DNA of 64,000 nt. Source: Aquarana catesbeiana. Taxonomy: Eukaryota; Chordata; Amphibia; Anura; Ranidae. The notes below the pieces were generated by a model. It saw only the letters and a program-made list of their open reading frames with translations, was not told the origin of the DNA and searched no databases. Made by a program: the position numbers and the translations under genes. Shown here one piece after another: positions 11,006-21,920 of this stretch (positions within the stretch are counted from its first letter, which is position 1; each line of letters starts with the position of its first letter). Location: contig NC_133334.1 in the NCBI RefSeq assembly GCF_042186555.1, forward strand, positions 212,725,332 through 212,789,331, read 5' to 3'.

Positions 11006-12896
11006 TCTATTGTACATTTTAGAAGGGTTTCACATAATGTAAGCAAAAGAGTTGACATTACAGATAAAAAGTGTGTGTTTGTGGTGGGGGTGCTCGCTCT
11101 TCCACCCCCTTTCCTGGCCTGCAGGACTGTATGCTCAGATAAGGGTTTGTTAGGGATTCTAAAAAAAACGCCAAATTTTCTTTTTTCCTTTATATTTTGG
11201 GCATGGGGTTCCCCTTCAAATCCATGACAGACTGAAGGGCCTGTGCTCTTTTGTGACATGTTGTTTCTATTCTGCTGTCATTGGGGAATCACTTGCTAAC
11301 AGCAGGGATAAGTCACTGGTTGTTATGATGCCAGCAGGTGCTGTCTCCTAACAACAAACAGAACTTGCAGGCAAAAAATGCATTTCAGTGCGTTTGGGAG
11401 GTCTCTGGCCATGTTACAGTTTAGTTCCATACAGAACACATTCATCATGTTCTAATTTGGTGGGCTGCACAAGAACACGCTGCACTGGGGTGAACTAGAG
11501 CCATGAGAAATACTGGACATATGTTTTGGATGCTGATGATGAATGTGCTTGTCAGCAATTTGGGGGAAGCAGCCCTCACAAATTTTAGATTTCCTGTTTT
11601 GTACCCTCTACATGCCCAATAACTTACAAAGTATGTTCTTTTTTTAGCACTGAGCATGCCCAGGGACTTGGACATTTCACATTTTCTGTTATACACTGCA
11701 AGGGTACATATGCTTATATGCTTGCTTTATATCTGTGCATGCTAATGGACTTAGATCTGTAGGCCTGCAGTCTGTGAATTGATGGACATAGTCAAGGGCT
11801 AACACAGTTGTAAAGAGTATTTGTGCCTGCTAATCAGGTGCAGGTACTTTAGACATACGTGAAGGGACAGATTGAATGATGGTGGGCATGTCCTTTATTG
11901 GGCATGTGTAGTTGTTTGGCATGCTAACAATACCACCTATAAAGGACTGCAGTAATGGAGTTTGCTTTGCCTGAGTAGAGGCCAGATTATGTGCTGTCAA
12001 AGATTATGTGCTGTCAAAATGTGCATTTTTTTGGGGGGGGGGAGGGAGGGGAGTGGTGATATTGTGCATAATGACCAACACCCCTCTAAGGCTGTTTTGA
12101 TGTTTGTTTTGTGTGTTTGCTGTAATGGTTGTGCATTTGTCCCTCAAAAAGTGGGCATGGCTTCAATTTTGTGTGTACTTTTCGTGTCTGACCATGCATT
12201 TATGGTTTGTGAGCATCTGCTGACCCTTGTCTTATTATTTCTAACAAATGTCAATTGTTTTACTCTTATAACTCCTAACTTTGATATAGTTGCTTAATGA
12301 TGTAGACAGAAATACAGCTTCCTGCTTACCATAATCAGAAATGTATGTGTGTGGGAACAGGGCGAGGTGGGTGTTGGCACTATGTTGCTGTTTGTTGGTA
12401 TGCTGCATTTTTGTGTTTTTTTGTTTGTTTTTTTATACCTTGTTTTGTTTTTGATCATCTTGCACCTAACAAATTTATGGGGTCGGGCTAGTGAGAGTTG
12501 TTGTACCTTAAAATGTGTTGCCTGGAAAAAATTGGTCTTATTTTGTTCCTGCTGTACACGCTGAAAGTTATGATCCCTTTGTGTTCCTATGGATATTTAG
12601 GTGATTTTATAGCAGATTGATTTGTTGGATTTTTAAGATCATGTGCTGTATTATGAAGCTAGGCTCTCCCCATTGATATTTAAATAAACCAGTTGGATTG
12701 GTTTAGGTGCTAAGCAGAGAAACAGGAAGTATGGGGGAGGAGCTTAGCACTTTTGAACAGGCATGAGACAAGAGAGAGTTGTTTTGGAACACAAAGGACG
12801 AAAACGTGTGCTGGAAACTGGAGGGCTTTGGAGAAGATTTGAAGTGGATTCTGAGCAAAGAACCATGAAGACGATTTCATCAATGGATGTTGAGTA
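11006..12896. other. Anonymous DNA, no gene seen
   Basis: About 1.9 kb of moderately AT-rich sequence with short open frames only. I recognise no domain, splice structure or mobile-element end, apart from the 22-bp word at 11648-11669 and a short G run at about 12032-12041. It may be single-copy or degraded repeat. Confidence 0.35.
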
Positions 12897-13309
12897 ATGC
12901 CCCGTACACAAGATTGGAAATGCCGCCAGCAAAACTCCGATGAGAGCTTTTGGTCGGAAATTGAGACCGTGTGTATGCTCCATCGGACTTTTGCTGCAGC
13001 AAAAGATTGAGAGCAGGCTCTCTATTTTTCGGTCGGAAAAAGTTCCTACCCGAAAATGTGCTCGTCTGTATGCAATTCCGACGCGCAAAAAAACACGCAT
13101 GCTCAGAAACAATTTGACGCATGCTCGGAAGCATTATACTTCATTTTCTCGGCTCGTCGTAGTGTTGTACGTCACTGCGTTCTTGACAGTCGAAAGTTCA
13201 GAGAACTTTTGTGTGACTGTGTGTATGCAAGACAAGCTTGAGCGGAATTCCGTCGGAAAAACCATCCAAGATTTTTCAGACGGAAATTCTGCTCGTGTGT
13301 ACGTGGCAT
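12897..13309. mobile_element. Harbinger-related MITE, 413 bp
   Basis: The ends ATGCCCCGTACACA and TGTGTACGTGGCAT are inverted repeats, flanked by TA on both sides (12895-12896, 13310-13311). The interior is rich in GGTCGGAAA and CGGAAATT words. It also has an ACTACGACGAGCCGAG block on the minus strand, related to the Harbinger-A end at 2150-2330. It encodes nothing. The two-base flank is unusual for Harbinger, which normally duplicates three bases, so the assignment rests on end similarity. Confidence 0.65.
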
Positions 13310-14383
13310 TACTGTTTAGTGTACATTTTGCATATGCTTATTTTGCTGGAAAGGATTGTGCATGTTGTAGCCATATTTTGTACTGATCGTGTTTTGTTCA
13401 GTTGTATGTGTGGCTTTTCTGTTTAGTAAAAGCCTTGATACAGTACAGAAGTCTAAGCTTCCTTGGCTTTTACCGCAGGAACCTTTTATTAGACGCAAGT
13501 AAAACACCTTTTAGATTGTAAGCTCTTATGAGCAGAGCACGTCTAACCATATTGTAAAGTTCTGTGTAAAATGTAGCACCATAAATACCGTAGAGTTTTT
13601 TTTTTTTTTTTTTTACACAAGTACATGAATGTACCTAATTGTGTTGCTGCTGTCAAAATAAATGTAGAATATTTGAATTATTTATGTATTTGTTGGATCA
13701 ATAAACTTCATAAGTGGAATGTATTGTTAACACCCATACAAATAGATAAAGATATAACAGTCTACATATTAAACATTTTATTCTGCACACATGCAAAGTG
13801 TTAAACTTTAAAAAAATAAACCCAAAAAGCTTTTAACAGCTCCAAAGCTGAATTTCAGGGACCATTGAATCCTTTGTTTTTTAAATCACCAGTTGCAATT
13901 CCAGTACCACAAATCAATTTGTAAATAAAGTCAAATAGTTTTCCAAATAAATCTATTGCGCACAAAAGGAGATCTATTCTCATGTGTGTGTTTTAGCCAC
14001 AATCGCACATAAAAATTTGCTAATGTGCATGGTCCCAGGGTCAGCTGCCAGACTGGAAATGCGTCATCACATTTGCAGAAGGACGTTTGCATGCACCCAG
14101 AGGTGCTACTGCTGTTCTGGGAATTGATCTTACCTGTTTAGTAAGGAGGAGTTGTGCTGATTTGCAAATCAAGTGTGGGAGATGAACTAGTGTTCAGTAG
14201 GTTTGGGGGGCATGTGGTAGTTGTTTTTTTTTTTTTGGGGGGGGGGGGGTGGTTGATTTCTGTGTTTAGTGGTTATCAGCACACATTCACTTCCTGCCCA
14301 CACACACCCACATCACTTCCTGCTTATATGCACATTAGACTTCCTGCATTTGTACATGCTCATGTAAATACAGTGTGGATTTG

Positions 14384-14462
<79 letters not shown>
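13310..14462. other. Anonymous DNA with T, G, GT and TA runs
   Basis: No gene is visible. Simple repeats: a T run near 13596-13612, a T run then G run near 14223-14249, and a (GT)n then (TA)n microsatellite at about 14383-14444 that abuts the left end of Tc1-A. Confidence 0.45.
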
Positions 14463-14464
<2 letters not shown>

Positions 14465-16087
14465 GTCAGGTCCATATATATTGGGACATCGACAGAATTC
14501 TAATCTTTTTGGCTCTATACACAACCACAATGGATTTGAAATGAAACGAACAAGATGTGCTTTAACTGCAGACTTTCAGCTTTAATTTGAGGATATTTAC
14601 ATCCAAATCAGGTGAACGGTGTAGGAATTACAACAGTTTGTATATGTGCATCCCACTTTTTAAGGGACCAAACGTAATGGGACAGATTAACAATCATCCA
14701 TCAAACTTTCACTTTTTAATACTTGGTTGCAAATCCTTTGCAGTCAATTACCGCCTGAAGTCTGGAACGCATAGACATCACCAGACGCTGGGTTTCATCC
14801 CTGGTGGTGCTTTGTCAGGCCTCTACTGCAACTGCCTTCAGTTCCTGCTTGTTCTTGGGGCATTTTCCCTTCAGTTTTGTCTTCAGCAAGTGAAATGCAT
14901 GCTCAATCGGATTCAGGTCAGGTGATTGACTTGGCCATTGCATAACATTCCACTTCTTTCCCTTAAAAAACTCTTTGGTTGCTTTCGCAGTATGCTTCGG
15001 GTCATTGTCCATCTGCACTGTGAAGCGCCGTCCAATGAGTTCTGAAGCATTTTGCTGAATATGAGCAGATAATATTGCCAGAAACACTTCAGAGTTTATC
15101 CTGCTGCTTTTGTCAGCAGTCACATCATCAAAAAATGCAAGAGAACCAGTTCCATTGGCAGCCATACATGCCCACGCCATGACACTACCACCACCATACT
15201 TCACTGATGAGGTGGTATGCTTTGGATCACGAGCAGTTCCTTTCCTTGTCCATACTCTTCTCTTCCCATCACTCTGGTACAAGTTGATCTTGGTCTCATC
15301 TGTCCATAGGATGTTGTTCCAGAACTGTGAAGGCTTTTTTAGATGTTGTTTGGCAAACTCTAATCTGGCCTTCCTGTTTTGAGGCTCACCAATGGTTTAC
15401 AACTTGTGGCGAACCTTCTGTATTCACTCTGGTGAAGTCTTCTCTTGATTGTTGACTTTGACACACATACACCTACCTCCTGGAGAGTGTTCTTGATCTG
15501 GCCAACTGTTGTGAAGGGTGTTTTCTTCACCAGGGAAAGAATTCTTCGGTCATCCACCACAGTTGTTTTTTGTGGTCTTCCAGGTCTTTTGGTGTTGCTG
15601 AGCTCATCGGTGCGTTCTTTCTTTTTAAGGATGTTCCAAACAGTTGATTTGGCCACACCTAATGTTTTTGCTATCTCTCTGATGGGTTTGTTTTGTTTTT
15701 TCAGCCTAATGATGGCTTGCTTCACTGATAGTGACAGCTCTTTGGATCTCATATTGAGAGTTGACAGCAACCGTTTCCAAATGCAAATAGCACACTTGAA
15801 ATTAACTCTGGACCTTTTATCTGCTCCTTGTAAATGGGATAATGAGGAAATAACACACACCTGGCCATGGAACAGCTGAGCAGCCAATTGTCTCATTACT
15901 TTTGGTCCCTTAAAAAGTGGGAGGCACATATACAAACTGTTTTAATTCCTACACCGTTCACCTGATTTGGATGTAAATACCCTCAAATTAAAGCTGCAAG
16001 TCTGCAGTTAAAGCACATTTTGTTTGTTTATTTCAAATCCATTGTAGAGGTGTATAGAGCCAAAAAGATTAGAATTGTGTCGATGTC

Positions 16088-16097
<10 letters not shown>
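14463..16097 (-). mobile_element. Tc1-A element, right end eroded into a microsatellite
   Basis: The left terminus starts CAGTCAGGTCCATATATATT and continues into a terminal inverted repeat of about 200 bp. The mirror image at about 15890-16097 shares GGGACATCGACA, the TTTGGCTCTATACA block and ATCCAAATCAGGTGAACGGT. The right copy stops at ...GATGTCCCAATATA and passes directly into (TA)n, so its last 15 or so bases are missing. It encodes one transposase on the minus strand. The family is widespread in fishes and amphibians. Confidence 0.9.
14815..15752 (-). pseudogene. Tc1 transposase, DD34E triad intact, one frameshift
   Basis: It would bind the terminal repeats and move the element into TA sites. 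The N-terminus from ATG 15752 has paired helix-turn-helix segments (LSVKQAIIRLKKQNKPIREI, VAKSTVWNILKKK) and a GRPQKTT linker. All three catalytic residues can be read: D in ILWTDETK, D in VQMDNDPKHT, and E in SPDLNPIEHAF. Exactly 34 residues separate the last two. A single-base loss at about 15375-15385 breaks the frame between the DNA-binding and catalytic halves. The protein ends VAVEA-stop at 14815, near the expected length of about 340 residues. Apart from the frameshift it looks almost intact, so this insertion may be fairly recent. Confidence 0.9.
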
Positions 16098-16146
<49 letters not shown>

Positions 16147-16163
16147 ATATATATATATGTATA

Positions 16164-16192
<29 letters not shown>
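16091..16192. repeat. (TA)n / (TG)n microsatellite
   Basis: An alternating TA tract, a TATG stretch, a GT tract and TA again. It replaces the missing right tip of Tc1-A and adjoins the left side of Tc1-B, whose own left tip is also missing. Confidence 0.9.
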
Positions 16193-16194
<2 letters not shown>

Positions 16195-16200
16195 TTTATT

Positions 16201-16911
16201 TAGGGCTGCGGAAATTAACGATTAATTCCTCGTTTAATCGATCTTTTTTTGATCGGTACTCAGCTCTCCGCCAGCTTCAGGGAGTTCCGTCAGAGATCTG
16301 GTGACGTCACGGACATCAACGTCACCGGACTCCTCCCCCCCTTCCCTAAGTGCCTCCGTCTGCTAACGAAGGGAAAGGGGGAGGAGTCCGGTGACGTCGA
16401 TGTCCGTGAAATCATAAATTGAGGAAGACAGATCCTAACGATTTGATTGATCCCACTGGTCAAAATATTCAGATATGTAAATCCTGGACTTGGCTATGAA
16501 AATCAACATATCTGAGGGCTTTCCTGGCTGTAAGTCAGTTTGACAATGAACTGACATTGACTGGTTATCCAGCAATCAAGAAACCTTCATGATGAGGGCT
16601 CTTTTTTCCCAAAGAGCTGACACTTTGCTGTCTCAGCAGGTGATGGATGTCTCTGGCTCTCCATCGGTCCCCCTGATGCACAACGGTGCTATTTAAACAG
16701 ACTGCAGGGTGACGCCGTAGCCCCGCCCCGCTGAGGAAGTTCTGAGGAAGTTCTGATTGAATGTAAGGTGCACGGGGGAGGAGCTACGCATGACGTCAGC
16801 TAAAAGTAGTTGGATCTGTATGTGCGTTATAATTAATTAAAATTAGTCGATTAATCGATTTTTAAAAAATCGATTAATCGAACACAAAAATTTTAATCAG
16901 TAACAGCCCTA
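16201..16911. mobile_element. hAT MITE, 711 bp, perfect 8-bp target duplication
   Basis: It begins TAGGGCTGCGG and ends AACAGCCCTA, and is flanked by identical 8-bp copies of ATTTTATT (16193-16200 and 16912-16919). Both ends hold CGATTAATCG words. Inside, about 16301-16346 and 16370-16415 form an inverted repeat around TGACGTC and GGACTCCTCCCCC. It has no coding capacity. The target is the left terminal repeat of Tc1-B. Confidence 0.92.
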
Positions 16912-17074
16912 ATTTTATTATATCTTTTCATGTGACAACACTGAAGAAATGACACTTTGCTACAATGTAAAGTAGTGAGTGTACAGCTTGTACAACAGTG
17001 TACATTTGCTGACCCATCAAAATAACTCAACACACAGCCATTAATGTCTAAACCGCTGGCAACAAAAGTGAGTA

Positions 17075-17309
17075 CAGGCATACCCCACTTTTAAGTACAC
17101 AATGGGGTTTATTTACTAAAGATGGGAAGTGCAAAATCAGGCTCACTTCTGCATAAAAACCAATGAGCTTCTAAACCCAGCTCGTTCAATTAAGCTTTGG
17201 TAATAAAACCTGGAAACTCATTGGTTTCTATGCAGAAGTGACCCTGATTTTGCATTTTCCAGCTTTAGTAAATAAACCCCATTGTGTACTTAAAAGTGGG
17301 GTATGCCTG
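17075..17309. mobile_element. TA-target MITE, 235 bp, near-perfect ends
   Basis: The terminal inverted repeats are about 46 bp and essentially perfect, starting CAGGCATACCCCACTTTTAA and containing GGGGTTTATTTACTAAAG. The element interrupts the Tc1-B terminal repeat. Comparing with the other Tc1-B end gives an empty site (GTGAGTACACCCCT) and shows that only TA was duplicated. This is a Tc1/mariner-style non-autonomous element. Confidence 0.88.
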
Positions 17310-17380
17310 TACACCCCTAAGTGAAAATGTCCAAATTGGGCCCAATTAGCTATTTTCCCTCCCCGGTGTCATGTGACTCG

Positions 17381-18477
17381 CAGGCAATTTATCGGGGCAA
17401 TAGCTGGTGTTCTGCTGTTGGTACTTCAATCATCACGGCACCATGGTTGGTATGGTGTCAGAATGAATGAAGCGCATTATTTCTTATATTACATTGTAAT
17501 ATAAAAGAAATAGTTCAACTCACCATAATGCAGAATCAGTTGGAGCCCTGAGTGCGTCACTTTCCACGTTGCCTGCCACCAGATGAGGAATGCCACTTGC
17601 CATGCTTGCCTGCCACCAGTTGAGGAATGCCACTTGCCACGTCACCTGCCTGTGCCACCAGTTGAGGAATGCCACTTGCCACGTCACCTGCCTGTGCCAC
17701 CAGATGAGGAATGCCACACTGCCTGCCACCAAATGAGGAATGCCACTTGCCGTGCTGCCTGCCACCAGATGAGTAATGCCACTTGCCACGCTTGCCTGCC
17801 ACCAGTTGAGGAATGCCACTTGCCACGTCACCTGCCTGTGCCACCAGATGAGGAATGCCACTTGCCACCAAATGAGGAATTCCACTTGCCACGCTTGCCT
17901 GCCACCAGTTGAGGAATGCCACGTCACCTGCCTGTGCCACCAGATGAGGAATGCCACTTGCCATGCTGCCTGCGACCAAATGAGGAATGCCACTTGCCAC
18001 ATCACCTGCCTGTGCCACCAGATGAGGAATGCCACATCACCTGCCAGTGCCACCAGATGAGGAATGCCACTTGCCACATCACCTGCCAGTGCCACCAGAT
18101 GAGGATTTTCACTGCATTGGTGACACTGGTTCAGTGATCATTCTTGAGTGAGGGCAGGAGAGCAGAGATGTGGGGCGGGCGGTGAGAGATTATGTCATCT
18201 CTCTGCTCCCCGCTGCACCTCAGACATTCTGTATGCTGTGAGGGCAGAAGAGCCGTAATGCTAGGCGGGCAGGGAGAGATGATGTTCTCTCTCTGCTCCC
18301 TGCCACACCGCCGACATTGCTCACGCTGTGAGGGCGGAACAGCAGTGATGCTAGGTGGGCAGAGAGAGATGTCATCTCTGCTCGCCAGCCCGCTTCCCTC
18401 ACGGTGACTCAAAATGTCATGCCACCTGCTGCGGCCCGGCTGCAAAGATGCTACGGCCTGAGGGTTGACGACCCCTG
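17381..18477. mobile_element. Insertion in Tc1-B, hAT-like right end, carries minisatellite
   Basis: The Tc1 sequence stops at ATGTGACTCG (17380) and resumes at CCTAGGCTATAAGAAGATTG (18479). The material between starts CAGG and ends GTTGACGACCCCTG, a hAT-like right terminus. The flanks do not match as a target duplication, and the N-terminal codons of the Tc1 transposase are missing. So the insertion came with a deletion, or a later deletion followed. Most of it is tandem repeat. Confidence 0.6.
17568..18118. repeat. Minisatellite, about 42-bp higher-order unit
   Basis: Built from CCACCAGATGAGGAATGCCA and CTTGCCACGTCACCTGCC words, arranged as irregular 24- and 42-bp units, about 15 in all. 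Open frames on both strands come from the repeat. A second array of about three 100-bp units (GCTAGGCGGGCAGGGAGAGA) follows at about 18150-18420. Confidence 0.88.
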
Positions 18478-18489
18478 CCCTAGGCTATA

Positions 18490-19420
18490 AGAAGATTGCC
18501 AAGAACCTGAAACTGAGCTGCAGCACAGTGGCCAAGACCATACAGCGGTTTAACAGGACAGGTTCCACTCAGAACAGGCCTCGCCATGGTCGGCCAAAGA
18601 AGTTGAGTGCATGTGCTTAGCGTCATATCCAGAGGTTGTCTTTGGGAAATAGACGTAGAAGTGTTGCCAGCATTGCTGCAGAGGATAAAGGGGTGGGGGG
18701 CAGCCTGTCAGTGCTCAAACCATACGCTGCACACTGCATCAAATTGGTCTGCATGGCTGTCGTCCCAGAAGGAAGCCTCTTCTAAACATGATGCACAAGA
18801 AAGCCCGCAAACAGTTTGCTGAAGACAAGCAGACTAAGGACATGGATTACTGGAACTATGTCCTGTGGTCTCATGAGACCAAGATAAACCTATTTGGTTC
18901 AGATGGTGCCAAGCATCTATGGCGTCAACCAGGTGAGGAGTACAAAGACAAATGTGTCTTGCCTGCAGGCAAGCATGGTGGTGGGATTGTCATGGTCTGG
19001 GGCTGCATGAGTGCTGCCGGCACTGGGGAGCTACAGTTCATTGAGGGAACCATGAATGCCAACATGTACTGTGACATACTGAAGCAGAGCATGATCCTCT
19101 CTCTTCGGAGACTGGGCCGCAGGGCAGTAGTCCAACATAACGACCCCCAAACACACCTCCAAGATAAACCACTGCCTTGCTAAAGCTGAGGGTAAAGGTG
19201 ATGGACTGGCCAAGCATGTCTCCAGACCTAAACCCTATTGTGAATCTTCAAATGGAAGGTGGAGGAGCGCAAGATCTCTAACATCCACCAGCTCCGGGAT
19301 GTCGTCATGGAGGAGTGGAAGAGGACTCCAGTGGCAACCTGTGAAGCTCTGGTGAACTCTATGCCCAAGAAGGTTAGAATAGTGCTGGAAAATAATGGTG
19401 GCCACAAAAAATACTGTCAC
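18490..19420 (+). pseudogene. Tc1-B transposase remnant
   Basis: Recognisable pieces in order are YKKIAKNLKLSCSTVAKTI (helix-turn-helix), a GRPKKLS linker, HDAQ-like remnants, and the 18788-19183 block with KARKQFAEDKQTKDMDYWNY and LPAGKHGGGIVMVWGCMSA. The first catalytic residue is changed: the motif reads VLWSHETK where the family has WSDE. The second region reads VVQHNDPQTH, without the usual DNDPKH. The third carboxylate is lost in NPIVNLQM. Several frameshifts are present. The N-terminal 40 or so residues are removed by the insertion ending at 18477. Clearly inactive. Confidence 0.88.
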
Positions 19421-19665
19421 TTTGGGCCCAATTTGGACATTTTTTACTTAGGGGTGTACTCACTTTTGTTGCCAGCGGTTTAGACATTAATGGCTATGTG
19501 TTGAGTTATTTTGAGGGGACAGAAAATTTACACTGTTATACAAGCTTTACACTCACTACTTTTACATTGTAGCAAAGTGTAATTTCTTCAGTGTTGTCAC
19601 ATAAAAAGATATAATAAAATATTTACAAAAATGTGAGGAGTGTACTCATTGTGGTGGGGTGGTAC

Positions 19666-20090
19666 AATCAAGTACATTTATATCGTGATGCCTACTGGGG
19701 CCAAGGGGTTGCTGCATGTCTCCTGGGGTGTGCAGCATGCCCCTCTCAACTACTGTGTCCACCAGATACAGCAGATTGTGGCTCACTGTGCAATCATATG
19801 AACCCTCTGGGGGTTATTTACGAAAGGCAAATCCACTTTGCACTACAAGTGCAAACTATAAGTGTAAAGTGCACCGTGGTTTAGAAGATATCCTGGGTAG
19901 CTACAGGTAAGCCTTATTATAGGCTTACCTGTAGCAAAAAGTGGATTGTAAGGGTTTACAACCACTTTAAGTAGCTCTATCTCTGTAAAAAAAAAAAAAA
20001 AACCAAGATGACAGACAAATGCAGAACATTGTATCCAGCAGTGTTTTTTCATGGTATAAAACTATAAAAATAAACTTTGTTTTGGATTGC
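19666..20090. other. Spacer with a 14-bp hairpin and MITE-like words
   Basis: No gene. CTACAGGTAAGCCT at 19901-19914 and AGGCTTACCTGTAG at 19921-19934 form a perfect 14-bp inverted repeat with a six-base loop. The nearby GGGGGTTATTTACGAAAGGC resembles the end of a short non-autonomous element. An A run lies near 19987-20001. Confidence 0.5.
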
Positions 20091-21158
20091 CTAGATAAAG
20101 AGAGTGTACAGCAGCATTATTTTTTTGTATTGCACAACAGGTGCTTGGCATGTGAAACTTAACATATGCACAAAAAAATGACACTTTCCCCAACATACTG
20201 TATCAATAACACCATTGATTCTAGTCTGTACGACTTGGCATTGGTCTGTAATTTTCTGGATCTCAGCCTTACAGGCTATAAGCTCATTGATGAGCACTCG
20301 TGCGCTGGCACTGGTAAAATGGTCTTGTACATAGATCTCCATTTCTCCTACAAACACAAAAACATTAGGGATCTAGGCATGCATGATTCCAAAACATTGA
20401 TGGTATTACCAACTTACCAGTGGTTGTGACATTTCCCAAAAACTCCAAAATCACCTCCTGTTCTTTAGGATTCTCCATCTGGCTGCTCTGTGTGTCATCG
20501 GTTGCTGTGACATTCGTGGCAGGCACACACTGAGCAGCTCTTCTTTTTTCTCCTGTTCCAAAACCAGTCATAAACATCTTAGCACCTAGGTTATGGAATG
20601 AAATGCAATCAAGTGCCTAACAACATGTATATATGTTGGCAAAGCTTTTTGCAAATTCTGTCATTTTTTTTAAAAACAGGTCACTGCAGGGATTTCTGCA
20701 CAGAGCAGGGCACAGAAAGAAGGCAGAGCGAACCGCACAGAATTTTAGGAACATACAGTGGCACAAAAAGGAAGGGACATGAAAAATATATATACTTACT
20801 TTTCTTTAGAACTTTCTTGATCTTTGCAAACTGATTCTCCTCTCGCAATTTTAGATCCGACCAACATTTGTGAAGTTGTTTCTTTTGTCCTCCTCACCCC
20901 AAACTTCTTTTGCAGGAATCGGGCCACCTTCTCCATAATTTTATCTTTTCTGGCATTAGGCCTCAGGTAGGATCCCTTTCTCCCATCATAATCCTTGAGG
21001 ATCAGGATGTCTGCCATCTCCACTATCTCATCAAAGGACATGTTTGTTGCCTTTTTAGGCTTACTAGGACTGGTAGGCTGCCTTTCCTCCCTGTCAGAGC
21101 TTCCGCTGCTGCTGCTGCTGCCGACGGACACATGTCTGTCCTCATCCATCTCTGCCAT
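20091..21158 (-). CDS. Harbinger Myb-like DNA-binding protein, three exons (element B)
   Basis: Harbinger elements usually encode a Myb/SANT-like helper that binds element ends and brings the transposase to the nucleus; I assign that role by family. Exon 1 (21158-20800) starts MAEMDEDRH, has a serine-rich stretch, then a trihelix/Myb-like domain (FDEIVEMADILI, KDYDGRKGSYLRPNARKDKI, FLQKKFGVRR). Exon 2 is 20585-20418 and exon 3 is 20347-20091. Exon 3 is helical (VLINELIACKAEIQKITDQC). Donors (GTAAG) and acceptors (AG) fit. The phases match only if one extra base in exon 1 near 20880 is discounted; correcting it restores a WSDLK-type helix. The homologue at 49280/62781 shares FGVRR.KEQL. Apart from the frameshift the gene looks intact. 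Confidence 0.8.
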
Positions 21159-21502
21159 CTTTCTTCTGCGCACGCCAGAAGAGAGAAGGGGTGGGTCATA
21201 GATCGCAGATGTACAACAGTGCCACCCCAGCATTAGGAAACTGTCATTTCACAGGAACGTTTGTGGCGGTGTTGGACTTCCGGGATTAGTTGGTAGATAT
21301 ATTGCAATATTTGTGCTCAGTTTAATAGAAGCTTTTATAAGTGAATCCACAAGCAAGATTAAACACTATTAACCACCTGCTGTAAATTTAGTTGTGTTGC
21401 CTGAATGTACATATTGTTTGACTTTGCATTCTGTCATATAGCGTTTTGGTGTTATGCTGTTATAATTCATGACTAGTATCATGTTTTTACATTTCCCTAC
21501 AG
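21159..21502. promoter_or_regulatory. Intergenic region between divergent Myb-like and MADF genes
   Basis: About 340 bp separate the Myb-like start (minus, 21158) from the MADF exon (plus, from about 21503). The MADF side ends in a pyrimidine-rich TTTTTACATTTCCCTACAG, which reads as a splice acceptor. An upstream non-coding exon is therefore likely. A shared bidirectional promoter is possible from the layout only; I see no strong TATA box. Confidence 0.4.
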
Positions 21503-21504
21503 CA

Positions 21505-21920
21505 ATGGCAACCAAATTTACTGCCCCAAATTTTCTCCCACAATTTATTGATCGGGAAAATGTATGCCTCTGGAATGTGACATCAAAGGACTATTCCAAT
21601 TGACAGTTGCAAGATGAGGCATATCAAAAATTAGCTGACTTATTGAAAACCATAACGCCACATGCTTCTGTGTTAGATGTCAAAGGCAAAATTGCAAATC
21701 TTCGCACTGTCTTTAAGAAGGAATATAAAAAAATAGAAGATTCCAAAAGATCTGGTGCTGGAGCTGCTGATGTCTATGTATCTCGATTGTGGTATTTTGA
21801 GAGCCTATGTTTTCTCTCGGGTCTGGAGACTCCAAGAACTAATCGCTGCTCCTTGAACCCTATTTCCCCTTACCCATATCACCTGAAATATTTGATCATG
21901 AAGAAAACATTGATGCACAG
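21505..21920 (+). pseudogene. MADF-domain (Adf-1-like) protein exon of Harbinger-B
   Basis: From ATG 21505 the frame reads into a MADF domain: FLPQFIDRENVCLWNVTS, AYQKLADLL, VKGKIANLRTVFKKEYKK, SGAGAADVYVSRLWYFES. MADF domains bind DNA and occur in some Harbinger-type elements. One TGA stop at 21602-21604 interrupts the domain, and a frameshift near 21845-21860 follows. In the corrected frame the exon ends PEIFDHEENIDAQ at a CAG/GTAAAA donor (21920). The gene is convergent with the transposase exon ending at 22213 and divergent from the Myb-like gene. Later exons were not found. It is probably dead. Confidence 0.75.

Larger units (their letters stand above)
16912..19665 (+). mobile_element. 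Tc1-B element, dead, with nested insertions
   Basis: The terminal inverted repeats are long: TATCTTTTCATGTGACAACA near 16920 is mirrored near 19600, and GGCAACAAAAGTGAGTAC near 17060 is mirrored at about 19455. The left tip is lost beyond a hAT MITE. A 235-bp MITE sits in the left repeat, and a 1.1-kb insertion with deletion replaces the transposase start. The right tip is degraded after GTGTACTCA near 19650. It is a different family from Tc1-A. Confidence 0.88.

Noticed and set aside
17520..18095. Open frames of 150-190 codons with repeated residues on both strands
   Set aside because: Same cause: a tandem minisatellite of 24/42-bp units inside a Tc1 insertion.
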